The notes under the pieces were generated by a model. That model ran no database searches. It saw only the letters and a program-made list of their open reading frames with translations, and had not been told where the DNA came from. The position numbers and the translations under genes were made by a program. From the NCBI GenBank assembly GCA_900618425.1, contig UZAN01044333.1, positions 1 through 36,801 on the forward strand: 36,801 bases of DNA. Reading direction: 5' to 3'. This document shows positions 11,201-22,903 of the stretch, piece by piece; within the stretch, counting starts at the first letter, position 1, and each line of letters starts with the position of its first letter. This stretch comes from Echinostoma caproni. Its lineage: Eukaryota; Platyhelminthes; Trematoda; Plagiorchiida; Echinostomatidae.

Positions 11201-13395
11201 CCATGATTTGCGTAATACGAATCTCCAAATGCCCACTATGCAACTTTAGCAATGTTTATGTACGAGACATAAAATGGGATACAGAACAGATTTGGAGCGT
11301 ATTTTTTCGTATTTCCGAGTAATCGCTGAAACAGGAAATCGCGTGTTACAAACCGCGATACAAAAAGTTCAGAACTTTCTATGAGCATTTGCACAACGTT
11401 ATTAAATACAGATATTTTACTATTGACGTGCATCCGTTTTGGTAAAGTAACTCTTTACATTTAAAAAAGGAAGCTGAAAACTGCCATGCGCAGTGTGCAG
11501 TTTTCTTTTGTGATATATAATGCTCTAGGTGCGGAGGATACACCTGCAGACAGACATCAACAGAAAATCGCTAAACTTTGAAATTCCATGCTTGGGATAA
11601 CCAAATTAAATAGTTCGCACACCGTTCGAACATGAAGACCCAGTTAATAAGCTGTGCTTGATCATTTAATTCGAAATAAACACGGAATATACACCTGCAA
11701 GTTGCACTTAATGACCCGATATTTTATTAATGTGTATGGACTCCATCTTCTGCACATAATACACTCTGCACCAACCTGGTGTACATTATATGAACGTATA
11801 AAAGAATTTCATAACAATGTGCTTGCATGTATACATTCATTTCCGAATTACAGCTTTATCAGAATGTGTGCAGAACCAGGTGAAACTTCACATAAATTAA
11901 GGATCCTAGTTTACCGTAAATCTGTTAGTCACATTGTAAGAGACAATGTTGATCAGCTCACTTTGAACAGCATTATTTGATTCAGTGTTTGCAGCTGCTA
12001 CAGTTTCAGAACTCCGGCTATGTGGAACCGAATGAAATTGTTCTACCGCTTATGACGTCCTTCGAAGAAAGGGAATCAGTAATCTCTGCGTAGCGCAGCT
12101 ACTCAATAATGTAATACTGAAACAAATTACTTCGGCCGCAACCGAGCATGTGCTAATTTTTCAAATCCATCGAAAGTCCTGATTGCCAACAGTTCAATGA
12201 AGTACACAAAACATACTGATTATATCCCATCCTCGGGTTGCTTTCTTGGTGAACGCCGGATTTCAATATGTAATGTTATTTCAAACATCATTTACCGTAA
12301 AGATAATCCAACATCTGCTTCTTTATGACAGCCTCCGTATCGAAATGGCTCCGAAAGGACGATTGTAATGTTGTCAGTTTGAGACTGGTCGAACTTTTAC
12401 AGTACCAATGTAATTAAGACTATTAAACTATTAAATTGTTGGTCACAAAACATTTAGATTTGTTATTTATGTGCAACTGCCCTATATCGAGACATTATTC
12501 AACATATAAACATCCGATTACAGAGGATCTAATCATGAATTTGAATGATATTACCTAGGACGGGGTCAAGATAATTTAAAAAATAATCATCAGATGTACG
12601 TTGCAACATGTGATTAGGGGTGTGAGATGAAATGCGAACCATCAACAGTGGAAAGTGAATGAATTTTGTTGCGGAACTTAGTGATATGTCTAATTGAATT
12701 ACGAATACTCTCAGGATGACGTCACGAACACTGAATGACGTTTAACAGTTACCAAGTGAAATTTAAATCCAATACGTGGAACACGTGGTTTGTGAAACGT
12801 GAACTGTTTGTCAAAAGCCTGTCACCAAAAACTCGATTGAGAGCCATTTGAGGGTGAAGGTTTTTCAATGAAGTCAGCGATTCATGGTGAAGATTCATAT
12901 ATCTCAACTGTGGGGTTAAAGGCCAACGAATCCTGGGGCTGCTAAGAATATAGCGTCTTTGTAAATCACAGATAAGTTATTTTGCAAATGTATGATCAGA
13001 GCAAGGTCATCGACTATATCAAACGCGGTAGGGGCTTATTTGTGTCCATATTGCTGAAAGATATAGAGGAATCGAAGATTTAGAAGTAATAAAAGAAGGA
13101 GGTAAATTTCAGGGTACGGACTATGAAAATACCAAAAGGAAAATCACCAGATTACCCATTATCATGATTTAATTCAGCGAGGAAGTAACCCACATTCCGA
13201 TCGTTTTTATCCTTATTTTCACTCTGCATTAAGTTAACCGTTTGTGAAATGCCATTAAATAAATTCAGGACCCATCTGAATGAATATATTACCTGCCCCC
13301 TTGATATTTCGCAATGTGTGGTGACTCAGGGTAAACTTACCCGACGGATGTTGTATCATGTAAGTACGAATATCTGTTTATAAAGGATACACTTT
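8300..13395. other. Intergenic DNA, no supported gene
   Basis: No open frame here has a recognisable domain, signal peptide with splice donor, or coding-like composition. A small nested direct repeat lies at 8914-8947: GTAGGCTTG occurs at both ends and TGCAGCTTGT occurs twice in tandem in the middle. The rest appears unique. Confidence 0.55.
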
Positions 13396-13396
13396 N
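13396..13396. other. Single N
   Basis: One unknown base with no repeat or overlap visible on either side, unlike the join at 5672. It may be an ambiguous base call or a zero-length scaffold join. Confidence 0.7.
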
Positions 13397-16300
13397 CAAT
13401 CATCCATCGCCGCACAATGAATGCTAAAGAAGGTTGCGTCAGGATCTTATATCTTCAATATTCAGCATCATAATGCCGTTGTGCTTATAATGTAATGAAG
13501 TTTATTGAATTAATTGGAATGAGATTTACCCGCAGTGCGCTTTGTTTCTTATTTGAAGAAGGGTATTTGGGTAACCTGAAATTAAACTTGAAACACTACT
13601 GTGTCATCGAACAACGCAGTTTTCAAAATCCCGAATTTTGAGTTCACAAATGCACTACCAAAAGCAAACAATAAATTTGAAAGGTTTACTTTTCAGAAAT
13701 ACTAGGCTAAATAACTCACGCAAGTTGAGCGTTATTAATGCAGCTTCTTCAGGATGACAAAAACAATTACCTATCCGACGATGATATATCATTAAGAACG
13801 ATGTTTTCTTGTCACAAATGTGAACACAGACGTCAGAAGTATGAGTGTTCATAACATGATTATGATCTAACATTGCAGAAGACAGAGACTACCTATTAAC
13901 TTGGTTCAACACAACTAACTCCAAAATCACGTCATGACGACGCGGATGACCGTATCAAGCTTCAAGGTAAGCGCATTACTCGTTGACCTAATGAATCCAT
14001 ATGAAGATCAGCCCTTCAACAAAAACAAGGTGTGGGCAATATTTGCACACAATCATATCTAATCGATTAGTCAATGTTTGCAATGTCGCTCCGGTATCGG
14101 TGAAATAACCATTGCCCTCCTTTCCTAAATCAAATTGTATTTCAATTTTAACTGACTGCTTTTCGGACTTAACCTTGAAGGAAAGACACTCAGTTCACCC
14201 AGTCAGCCATACACTCGGAAGCATGTGAATCAAGGTTTGCTCGTTTTAGAGCGTATTTTTAGTGCTTGTTCATCGTCCTGTCCAGGGTCTCAACTTTTGG
14301 ACGCATTGCCGGGATGTCGTTCGTGTTTTCATCGTGTCAACCAGCTTACACCAGGGTTCAACCGAATTGCCAACTCATAATTGTTCAGGTGTCGTCCTCA
14401 ATGTTAGTCAGTCATTTCATTTGGACCCGACAACAACAACGGGGTACCCAACTGAAAATCACTTCACTCCAATTTAATCCGTCTAGCCAATCATGTACAA
14501 CTTGTAAAACTCCTACTAGGCTGTGGATTGACAATTTGCATGTAGTTCACAGTTTCTTTGAGTAAAGGGGTGGTACAATGTACACGGATTTGAAATGACA
14601 GGTTAGCCCATACAATTCGTGAAGGACCGGATTTAGTGCGAGCGTCTTCGGAGGCCGATGTTCCTGGGGTAGCAAAGTCTGAATGCTAAAACATTGCTCA
14701 TCGAATACATGGAGGAAATTTTGTATTAAATAAGATCCCAATCATGACCAGTATGCGAAAAACATGTGGAACTGAATGATAACGATACGTGAGTGTAAGC
14801 TGAAATGAACTCCGCTATGATTTGGACATGTGGGTACTGACGTGAAGTGATACAGTTTAATACAGGTGTACAAATATAAACCAGTCTTTACTGTATCTTG
14901 CGTATCACCGCAATAAGTGGTAAAAAGCAGGATTAGTAACATGATTGTTTAGCTCGCAATAAGGGATTCGGCAGTTGTATATGAAAATGATTGTGATAAC
15001 GTCAGGCGTAAGACTTATTTGAAGAGCGTTTTTTTAACACTTGGCCACTAGCGAAAACATAAGGGTATATTCTCCTGCAGGATGCACTTACAAAAATTAT
15101 TGTTTTTATTTGAATAACCGAACAATCTAAACGGAGTCATTTAGGCCGCATCGGCTCGACGGAAACATACTCCCCGATGAAGCTGTCGTTCCTCATAATG
15201 AAAATGAGCGTGCGAACTCACTATCGTAATTCTGTAGACATAATGTTTCCCCGAGCAAATTGCCGCAAAACATACAGGAAACATTCTGACAAAAGCAATT
15301 CCGTGTGCAAAGACTTGCATTGACATTTGAATAAATGAAAAAGGAACTGAAATCTGTTGGGTATAGAATCTTTTCTGATCGAAGAGCAATGTCGAATATC
15401 TTCTGAGTTATTACTGGCTGTGATTGTCTAGCGTGGTATAACTTCCTAATTATTGCAGCAAATTTTGCGATAAACCGGGAAAAAAACGTTTAAAATCCAT
15501 TAAGTAATGAGGTCAATTTTGATCACTTTATTAGATTTTGAGGAAAGAAATTGGCCGTGGTGACATCATGAAAAAAATACATTCTTTTACTGATTGGCAA
15601 TCCACTACTGCAGACCATCGTTAGTCGCACCCTAGACGGTTCGCGATAGGCTATAAATGAGTGTCCATTTGTTTGCATTTCTTTTTGACTGGTAAATAGT
15701 GAACGATTTCGACTCCATCGATCGTTGTGGTGCAGGGAGAAACGCCTATATATACTTTTAAAATCTAAATTGTTATTTGGCATTTTTTGATTTCAACTAC
15801 TCATTCCTTCAATTTGATCACCACACACACTCGTCAAATGTAATCTCGGAGTGCGCTAGACTCAACATTTGTCCTGGTTCTTAACTTCTAACTCAGTGCG
15901 GGGAGGTAATTTGTGTTTACTCTGTGCCAACCCTAGTCAAACTGTGACCGAATTACATTGTCAGTTCATCTGTTTTCAGATATTGCTTTGAGGAAAAGTC
16001 AAACATTTCTATTTTATCAAATTAGGAAGCATCGGTACTGCCTGGTTGACTCCAGTCACAAAATTTCCACATTAGACGAGCCGACGTTGTTGATTTGTTC
16101 TTATGCGTCCAGCGCTTACCAGCTGAACGGTTTATTGCACAATAGTTAATTTGAATACATACCACATATCTCACACCAATACTGACAGATAAATGTGAGG
16201 TGACAATGGATGAGCTGGAGGTTCCATTGCCAAGGTAAATCACACATGCAACGTGGGCCTAAATTTAACTATTAAATCATTAAAATAATATTATCATAGA

Positions 16301-17824
16301 ACTGTTCCACTAAATCTTTCAGTTCACTCATAGTTCACCTTGTATGACGCTCAAGGCTATCACCCCTAGCGTGCACTCGGCTACATCCGATTAGAATTAA
16401 ATTTGCAATATTGGTCTTTGTTCATTATGTCAACACTCTGAGTTCCACGGATTAGGCACGCTATTGAGCCTCTCTAGCGATTTTGGTGCTAAGTCAGAAA
16501 CCTGATACAGGTTGTCTCTGCGACAGAAGGTTTTATTTTATGCTTATGCTTTCTGATGCACCTCGGGAAACCGTCTTGCAGTCTTCGCTTTTCTGTTCAA
16601 ACTGAACATCTATAAATAACATGAGCACATTGTTTCAAGCGCGCAAACTATGTCGGTCTTGGATGCGTCGTCACTCACTTTTGGCCAACAATGCTCGATG
16701 AACCAGATTTTCAAAAAGTTTGTTGGTAACGGTTTTGAACGTGAAATACTCGTTGCAAAATAATCGGTTTTCCAAAACCTCACCTCTTGTTTCTTGCGGA
16801 CAAAGTGAACTTACTAACATACATGTGAAACATTTCGAGTGGACTTTTATCAAGGTATTCCATATGTACACAACATGCTCAATAATATTTGAATACAATT
16901 TCATCAGGTTTCATTTTTACATCTATACAATAAGAAAAGTTAAAATCCCACTTTCTCTTTTACGCAAACGTGGGACAACGAAACAAGCACCCTTACTCGG
17001 CTGCTCCTCTACATCTTCCGCCTGCGGTTAATGCACTTTTTTAGTGTGTTTTCCAGATCAGCGAAATGCAAAATCAAAACCAGTTTCAACGACGCGGTTA
17101 TCCCCAATACAGGGCCGCCTTATGTAACGAAATTATTTCCGTTTGGGTACTCATTCCATCCCCTACAGTACACATTATTGCGAATGTTACAGCACAAACT
17201 ATCATTATAATGATCAGTTAAATCATCTCTGAACCTTTAATAATATGTTCTGTTTCTTTTCGACTAGGTTTTTACGTTGTTACACATATTGCTTCTTGAT
17301 GGTCTCAACCTATTGTAACTATCAGGTACTGTTCGACGTTTATAACTAGGTGCGCACAAGTTCATCCCGGTTTTTATAAGGTGGTTACACATCTACTTTG
17401 TAGTCTGTCAATCACCAATGTCAATAATGGTTACAGTTGTTAGCTCATCACTGCAATGCGCTTTGTGTTTCGGGATATCAAATCAAAGGCGGTTAGTGAC
17501 ATTTAAACCAGCAAACAGTCTACAATTCGTTCATTTTTACTTGACTGTTTGTCATGTTTCTTGTGCCATCTCGTATAAGCTTATGGTTGTGATCATTGGC
17601 TGGATAGAAATGTGAGGTAAAGGTAAATAGTTTCCAAATGAATATTGAACCATGTTTGAAATAATGAAAAAGACATATACCCTTCAACTGAATAGGAACG
17701 TGAACACTCAGTTATGAGGAAGGTTAGAATGGGTGTTAAAAGTTGTTACAGTTACAGCATTTAGAGTGGTGTTTTAGCAATCTATTTATACAGGTCCAAT
17801 AGCAGTATTGGGAGACACTACGTT
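13397..17824. other. Intergenic DNA, no supported gene
   Basis: Short open frames on both strands (for example 14262-14565 and 15141-15389) show no family motif or splice pattern. A TATAAATA at about 16611 precedes an ATG at 16649, but the peptide it would start has no signal sequence or known motif, so I do not call a gene. Confidence 0.5.
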
Positions 17825-18302
17825 NNNNNNNNNNNNNNNNNNNNNNNNNNNNNNNNNNNNNNNNNNNNNNNNNNNNNNNNNNNNNNNNNNNNNNNNNNNN
17901 NNNNNNNNNNNNNNNNNNNNNNNNNNNNNNNNNNNNNNNNNNNNNNNNNNNNNNNNNNNNNNNNNNNNNNNNNNNNNNNNNNNNNNNNNNNNNNNNNNNN
18001 NNNNNNNNNNNNNNNNNNNNNNNNNNNNNNNNNNNNNNNNNNNNNNNNNNNNNNNNNNNNNNNNNNNNNNNNNNNNNNNNNNNNNNNNNNNNNNNNNNNN
18101 NNNNNNNNNNNNNNNNNNNNNNNNNNNNNNNNNNNNNNNNNNNNNNNNNNNNNNNNNNNNNNNNNNNNNNNNNNNNNNNNNNNNNNNNNNNNNNNNNNNN
18201 NNNNNNNNNNNNNNNNNNNNNNNNNNNNNNNNNNNNNNNNNNNNNNNNNNNNNNNNNNNNNNNNNNNNNNNNNNNNNNNNNNNNNNNNNNNNNNNNNNNN
18301 NN
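17825..18302. other. Assembly gap, 478 N
   Basis: A run of 478 unknown bases. No shared sequence is visible between the two flanks. Any open frame drawn across it is meaningless. Confidence 0.98.
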
Positions 18303-21300
18303 CGGTTACCTTCACTGATACATACTAGCAGGCCGTAATCATAAGGTGGATATTTTCACGCTTTGTTTATGCATAGTATACTATATATTTTGTATCTTAG
18401 CCTACGAGTAGCTTATCGAAAACGCTATAGGTATCAGAAAGTTTTCTTGTCAAATTACTGAAAAATCTCCGATTGATCAATAACCGTGTTGAAACTGTGC
18501 TACACAAGCAGTTTAACTTGCTCCATCGATATGCATTACTATGGGCGATTGAGCAGCATGGTTTTTTGTTTCACATGTACACTGAGTCTCAATCCATCTA
18601 TTATTTCGTCTTATTATGATGTGTTTGAAATAGGAAGGACCTTAAATGATTGACTTTCACTTATGAATCATTTATCGCTTCACTACGGTAAATTTATCTG
18701 TAACCATTTCACCTTGTCTGCTGGTGAGCGGGTGTCCAATAGTTTCTTTTAATAGCCTACACTTTTGTTCAGATAATAAGGTAATATCTATATTGCAACG
18801 CGCATCTCGGAAGCACATTCTTTGCTTATGCTGATGAGCGGGAAAACCGGAGTCCGACCCTATTTTACCGGGTCATTTTTCCTATAACTAGAAATGCTAC
18901 TTATTATAGCATGATTTGTGAACAGCATTCAATCCATTTTACTGCAAATAGCATTTTCTTATGCAAAACCCCATAAAACCGTATTTGTATTAGCACAACG
19001 TGTCTACAGCATAATTTTCTCTTCCATTTCGGTCAAAAGTCTCGTCGAAGTTGCAAAACCAGAGAAATACTGCATGTTTTATCACATGGAATAACAAGTT
19101 GCGCTCATTCTTGTTGATCTGAATCAACGGCTCACCTATTAGTCTACTTTGGGGGAGAAGTTTGCAACAATCAAGATGTTATACTCCGCAAGCGCTTCTA
19201 TTATTAGAACCATCCCATGTCTATTCACTGATTGAACATTGGAACTGTTTTGCCGTTGTCAACGAGAACCTCGTAAGTCAAGCTTATTTCAATAAAGAAC
19301 ATGTTTTGCCACTTCATGTTTATTTATACTCATGTGGAAATAATGAATGTTTGTTCAAGTAGTAGTATTTTCCAGTACCTCTAGAAATGTGTCTCTCAAT
19401 ACAAAACCGTTATTAGTGTTTTGTCGCTTTTGAAAAGCGGGAATCGATCAAGGAAGGTTATTTCTATGTTCAATCGCAAAATATTGTGGAGAACATTTTT
19501 GGAATGATTTGATTAAACCTTTAAAACGTGTAGGTTAGATTCTGTAAAATAAGAGCAAACTGAAAAGCTGTACGCAGTGGTGAGCATTTTGTTAAAGTGA
19601 GGGATCATCAACGGTGCCAACCCGTCGGTGCAACTGGATATCGAACCAAAGCATATCACTTATTCAGCCGAGGGAGCGCGAATCGGAACTCCATTCGATT
19701 GATTCCCACTGCGTTAGTTGAAAGATAGGTTCCGGTAGTCAACTCACAGTACGTATGCGGTTGCATTTCTTATCATTTTAAAAATAAAATAGACCGCATA
19801 TTTACGACCTTAGATCAACACCTATTTTCCAAATCCGGATTACTTTCCAAAATGGCAATTACACTTCATTTCTAGAATCATCTGCGGGGCCGGTTCAATT
19901 ATGAGACTAGGATACCCGGTTCTCGGATATGAGAAAAATATGAAGATAGAAAACCAAAGGCATGCATATTATCATATGTGGTTCTGAAATCCCGCCAAAA
20001 AAACTAATAAAATTCCAAGCAAATTATACACACTAGGTTTTGCAACTGTGTGACCAGGTATACTGTAAAGGAAAGCTTTCAACGAGGCATCATGATCTTT
20101 CGAGTGATGGATTGCTCTTTCCGGCTTTCACAGCTTTCCCTTTTCGGGGTTTTGCCTAATTGGTTGGCAGGCCGGCGTGAACAGCAGATTATTGTTGCAT
20201 TCACCCTAATTCAAATGAATCCTCGAGGTGCTGTTTGCAGTCGCTTTACTCGACTACTCAGGTTGCTGAACCTGCCATAACAAACAACGAAACGTAACGC
20301 CTAATTGTACACTTACGAATAAAAACCTGCCAAAATAGGGTTTCATTATTTCCAAAATGATGCCAATGCTTGAGAAGTGAAATTCCTTGAGGATTACTTT
20401 TTCCAAACCTTGAAGGTTCACAAATTAACCATGGCTGTTGCGATACACATTTATGGGTAAAATTTCAAAACCGCCAATAAAGATATATCGATGTTGAATG
20501 TTATAATCACAAGTTAGATAATTCGTACTCCGTTGAACTGTCATGGTTAACATTTGGCAGTTTCGGCATTTGAAAATTATACAACTAACATTTTTGTGCA
20601 AACAAACTTCAACAAATATGTTAAAACATAAAACGCTAAGGCATAGTTCTTGTACGGAATTTGTTGCTCTTTTGAAAAAAAACTGTATGACTCTCATTTT
20701 CTTCAAAGTATACGAACAAAGCTGAATGAGAACGTATGCTGAGCTACAGAGAAGTAATTGTCTAGTCGTTCAAATTATAATCGCGTAAAGACAACGCACA
20801 AACCCGAAAACGGACGTTACGTTGTGCAAGAATGATCAAGTATATCAACCGGAAGTATTAAAATAACCAAATTAATTTAGGAATCGATTCTATAATGTTT
20901 TCAAATGCAACTCATATCAATCATAGTGACTGGCATAGTTTGCTAATGTCACGTGTATGACAAAAGTGGCATCAATCTCCAGTTGTGTCGGTCAAGCAAA
21001 ACAAGCTTTGCTTGATTGGTGAGTCATCCCAGGGATGACAGTTACATGTGCGTCATCCGCGCGAAAATCTTAAGCGAGAAAACAGGTGTTTCCAAACGAC
21101 GCCCTGGCTACATTTTACTTATCCTTTAGGACAAAGATTGAACAGATGATCAACTACTTAAAACCATTTGTTTGGCCAATAGCTATAAAACATTGATGTA
21201 AACGTCCTGTATAATGGACTAAACCGGATCTACGAAATCTTGTGTAAATTATCGGGACACCATTTCGGATTGGGATGATTCTCGACCATTACCAACATAA

Positions 21301-22384
21301 AAGAAACACAATTGATATTTCTGAGATTGTGAACTCGATATACATTCACCAGTCTGTGTTCCTACTACCCAAACTGAAGCTGGCATGCCTTTGGTGAATC
21401 TAGGACACATTGCTCCGAAAAGACACCGGTCGTCTTCCACTATCGCACACTGTCGATTCTGAATTTCACTGGGCTATGTTTCCCAGGCTCGTTGTTTTGT
21501 TTGGGATGATCGTGTTTGGATCCACCCTTTTCCGCACTTGTTTCATATGTGCAAAATATTTATTTCACCAATGTGTATACTTCGGTTAGCAAAGCTTAAG
21601 AGGCTGCGTTTAGCCAGTTATAGCCACTCATAGTTGAAAACTGAATAGGCCTGTTTTTTTAGACTACAAAGTGTACACTTTCCTTTTGCATCGTTTATCA
21701 GTTCAAAGCCGACTTTTATAAAATGTGTTGCGCTTTTATTCAATCCCATATTCTTGTCTTGGTTCATTGGCGTTTATAGCGGACGACCGTTTCAAAGCCG
21801 TATTTCACATAAAGATGCCCTCTGTGAAAGTTATGCTGTATATAATAGAGATATTCCATGCAAAACAAATCAAAGTGTGATGTTTTTCCTAAGCCCCTAA
21901 AGAACTTTAGTTATGAAAGTATAATAAGACAACAAAATTGCTCCATAGTGATGGATTTATGAGCTATTGGGAGATGTCATGAATGTACCCATACCACCGT
22001 CATACTTTAGGCTGAATAAACTGGAAAGTAGGTAGAAAAACAGGTACCAAGTAACTTCCACAAATTGTTTGCGCTGCCGCTCACGCCCTGGATTTCTGCA
22101 ATCCCCACACATTTGTAATTCTCGTTGAAGGAGTTTTATAAATATACTTTATAGAATAAAAGAGACAAATCTGTTCGTCATATACGCATAGGTCTGTTAG
22201 GTAGAAAAAAGTCAATGCATATGCAGCTATTCTTTCATAGAAAGCAATGATGCCTAGGAATGGAATACCGATCCTACTTTTAAGATGTGCATAATGATTT
22301 TTGTTTGAAGGTTCGCATCCAGGTATTTTTAGCACACATTTACTCGTTTGTGAAATTATATTGATGTGGATTTCTTGTTATTTA
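18303..22384. other. Intergenic DNA, no supported gene
   Basis: I see no convincing gene. Small features are a GC-richer patch at about 19610-19740, a 17-base near-perfect palindrome at 21023-21039, and a minus-strand Cys-containing frame at 21249-21440 that I could not assign. Confidence 0.5.
21023..21039. repeat. Interrupted palindrome GTCATCCC-A-GGGATGAC
   Basis: Eight-base arms are perfectly complementary around a single central A. With no loop it is better suited to a dimeric DNA-binding protein site than to an RNA hairpin, but no gene nearby gives it context. Chance occurrence is possible. Confidence 0.6.
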
Positions 22385-22903
22385 CACTTCGTCTTTGATC
22401 ACTGCTCACCAGAAGCTGTGAGTAAATTACGGATTAAAATGAGTACAAACATATTGTCACTGAATCTCAAAGATGAATTGCCTATCCTCACTTCCTCCAT
22501 GTTGACCTATTCTCTTGTTTGCTCACGTTCGGCAAGCTACATAGGCAGGACGATCAGGCAGTTTTCTCTAAGAATCAAGGAAAACAAACCGGCTCGATCA
22601 AAAACAAGAACGATAAGGACCGTTTCGAGTGCAATCGCGGCGCATCTCCTAGATACCGGACATCAGATAACTAAGAATGTGTCCAAAATTATCTACAAGG
22701 TACCCCCAAACTCCTCCAAAACCCTCAGATAGCGCCATCTCGCAACAGCACAGGTGGTAGCAATAAGGTTACTGTGACCAACTCTATGCGCACAAAAACA
22801 ATTTTTCAGTGCCCTACATTTACCCTGGCCCAAACCCGACACTGGACGTCAGTTTATCCTTGACGCTTCTCGTGTGTTACCCTGCCCTTCCTGTTTCATT
22901 TAG
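22385..22903 (+). mobile_element. Penelope-like retroelement remnant: GIY-YIG endonuclease end
   Basis: The frame read from about 22400 contains SASYIGRTIRQFSLRIKE followed by SSAIAAHLLDTGHQI. This is the pattern of the GIY-YIG endonuclease that ends the protein of Penelope-like elements: YIG box, downstream Arg, Glu, then an AxHLLxTGH block. Further on, in the same frame, VVAIRLL and PTLCAQK followed by LPWPKP fit the usual tail of this domain. The frame is broken by TAG at 22730 and TGA at 22775 and ends at TAG 22901. A position usually held by a second Cys (C-x-C) reads Arg, and the usual EH reads EN. No reverse transcriptase is visible upstream, so this is a 5'-truncated dead copy. Element boundaries are approximate. 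Confidence 0.75.

Noticed and set aside
11000..11433. Two adjoining minus-strand frames that looked like a retroelement fragment
   Set aside because: No reverse transcriptase, endonuclease or integrase motif could be recognised in either frame.
16611..16735. TATAAATA followed by an ATG frame ending in a GTAACG donor-like site
   Set aside because: The donor is weak, the peptide has no signal sequence or motif, and no second exon was found.
17808..18338. Open frames across the N gap
   Set aside because: They consist almost entirely of unknown bases, so no coding claim is possible.
18831..18860. CTGATGAG followed by a short hairpin, as in hammerhead ribozymes known from flatworm SINEs
   Set aside because: The conserved GAAA after stem II and the rest of the core are missing.
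19610..19740. GC-richer patch with a GGTTCGATATCC-like box on the minus strand, suggestive of a tRNA-derived SINE
   Set aside because: No matching A box, no cloverleaf and no tail could be found; a single degenerate B-box-like string is not enough.
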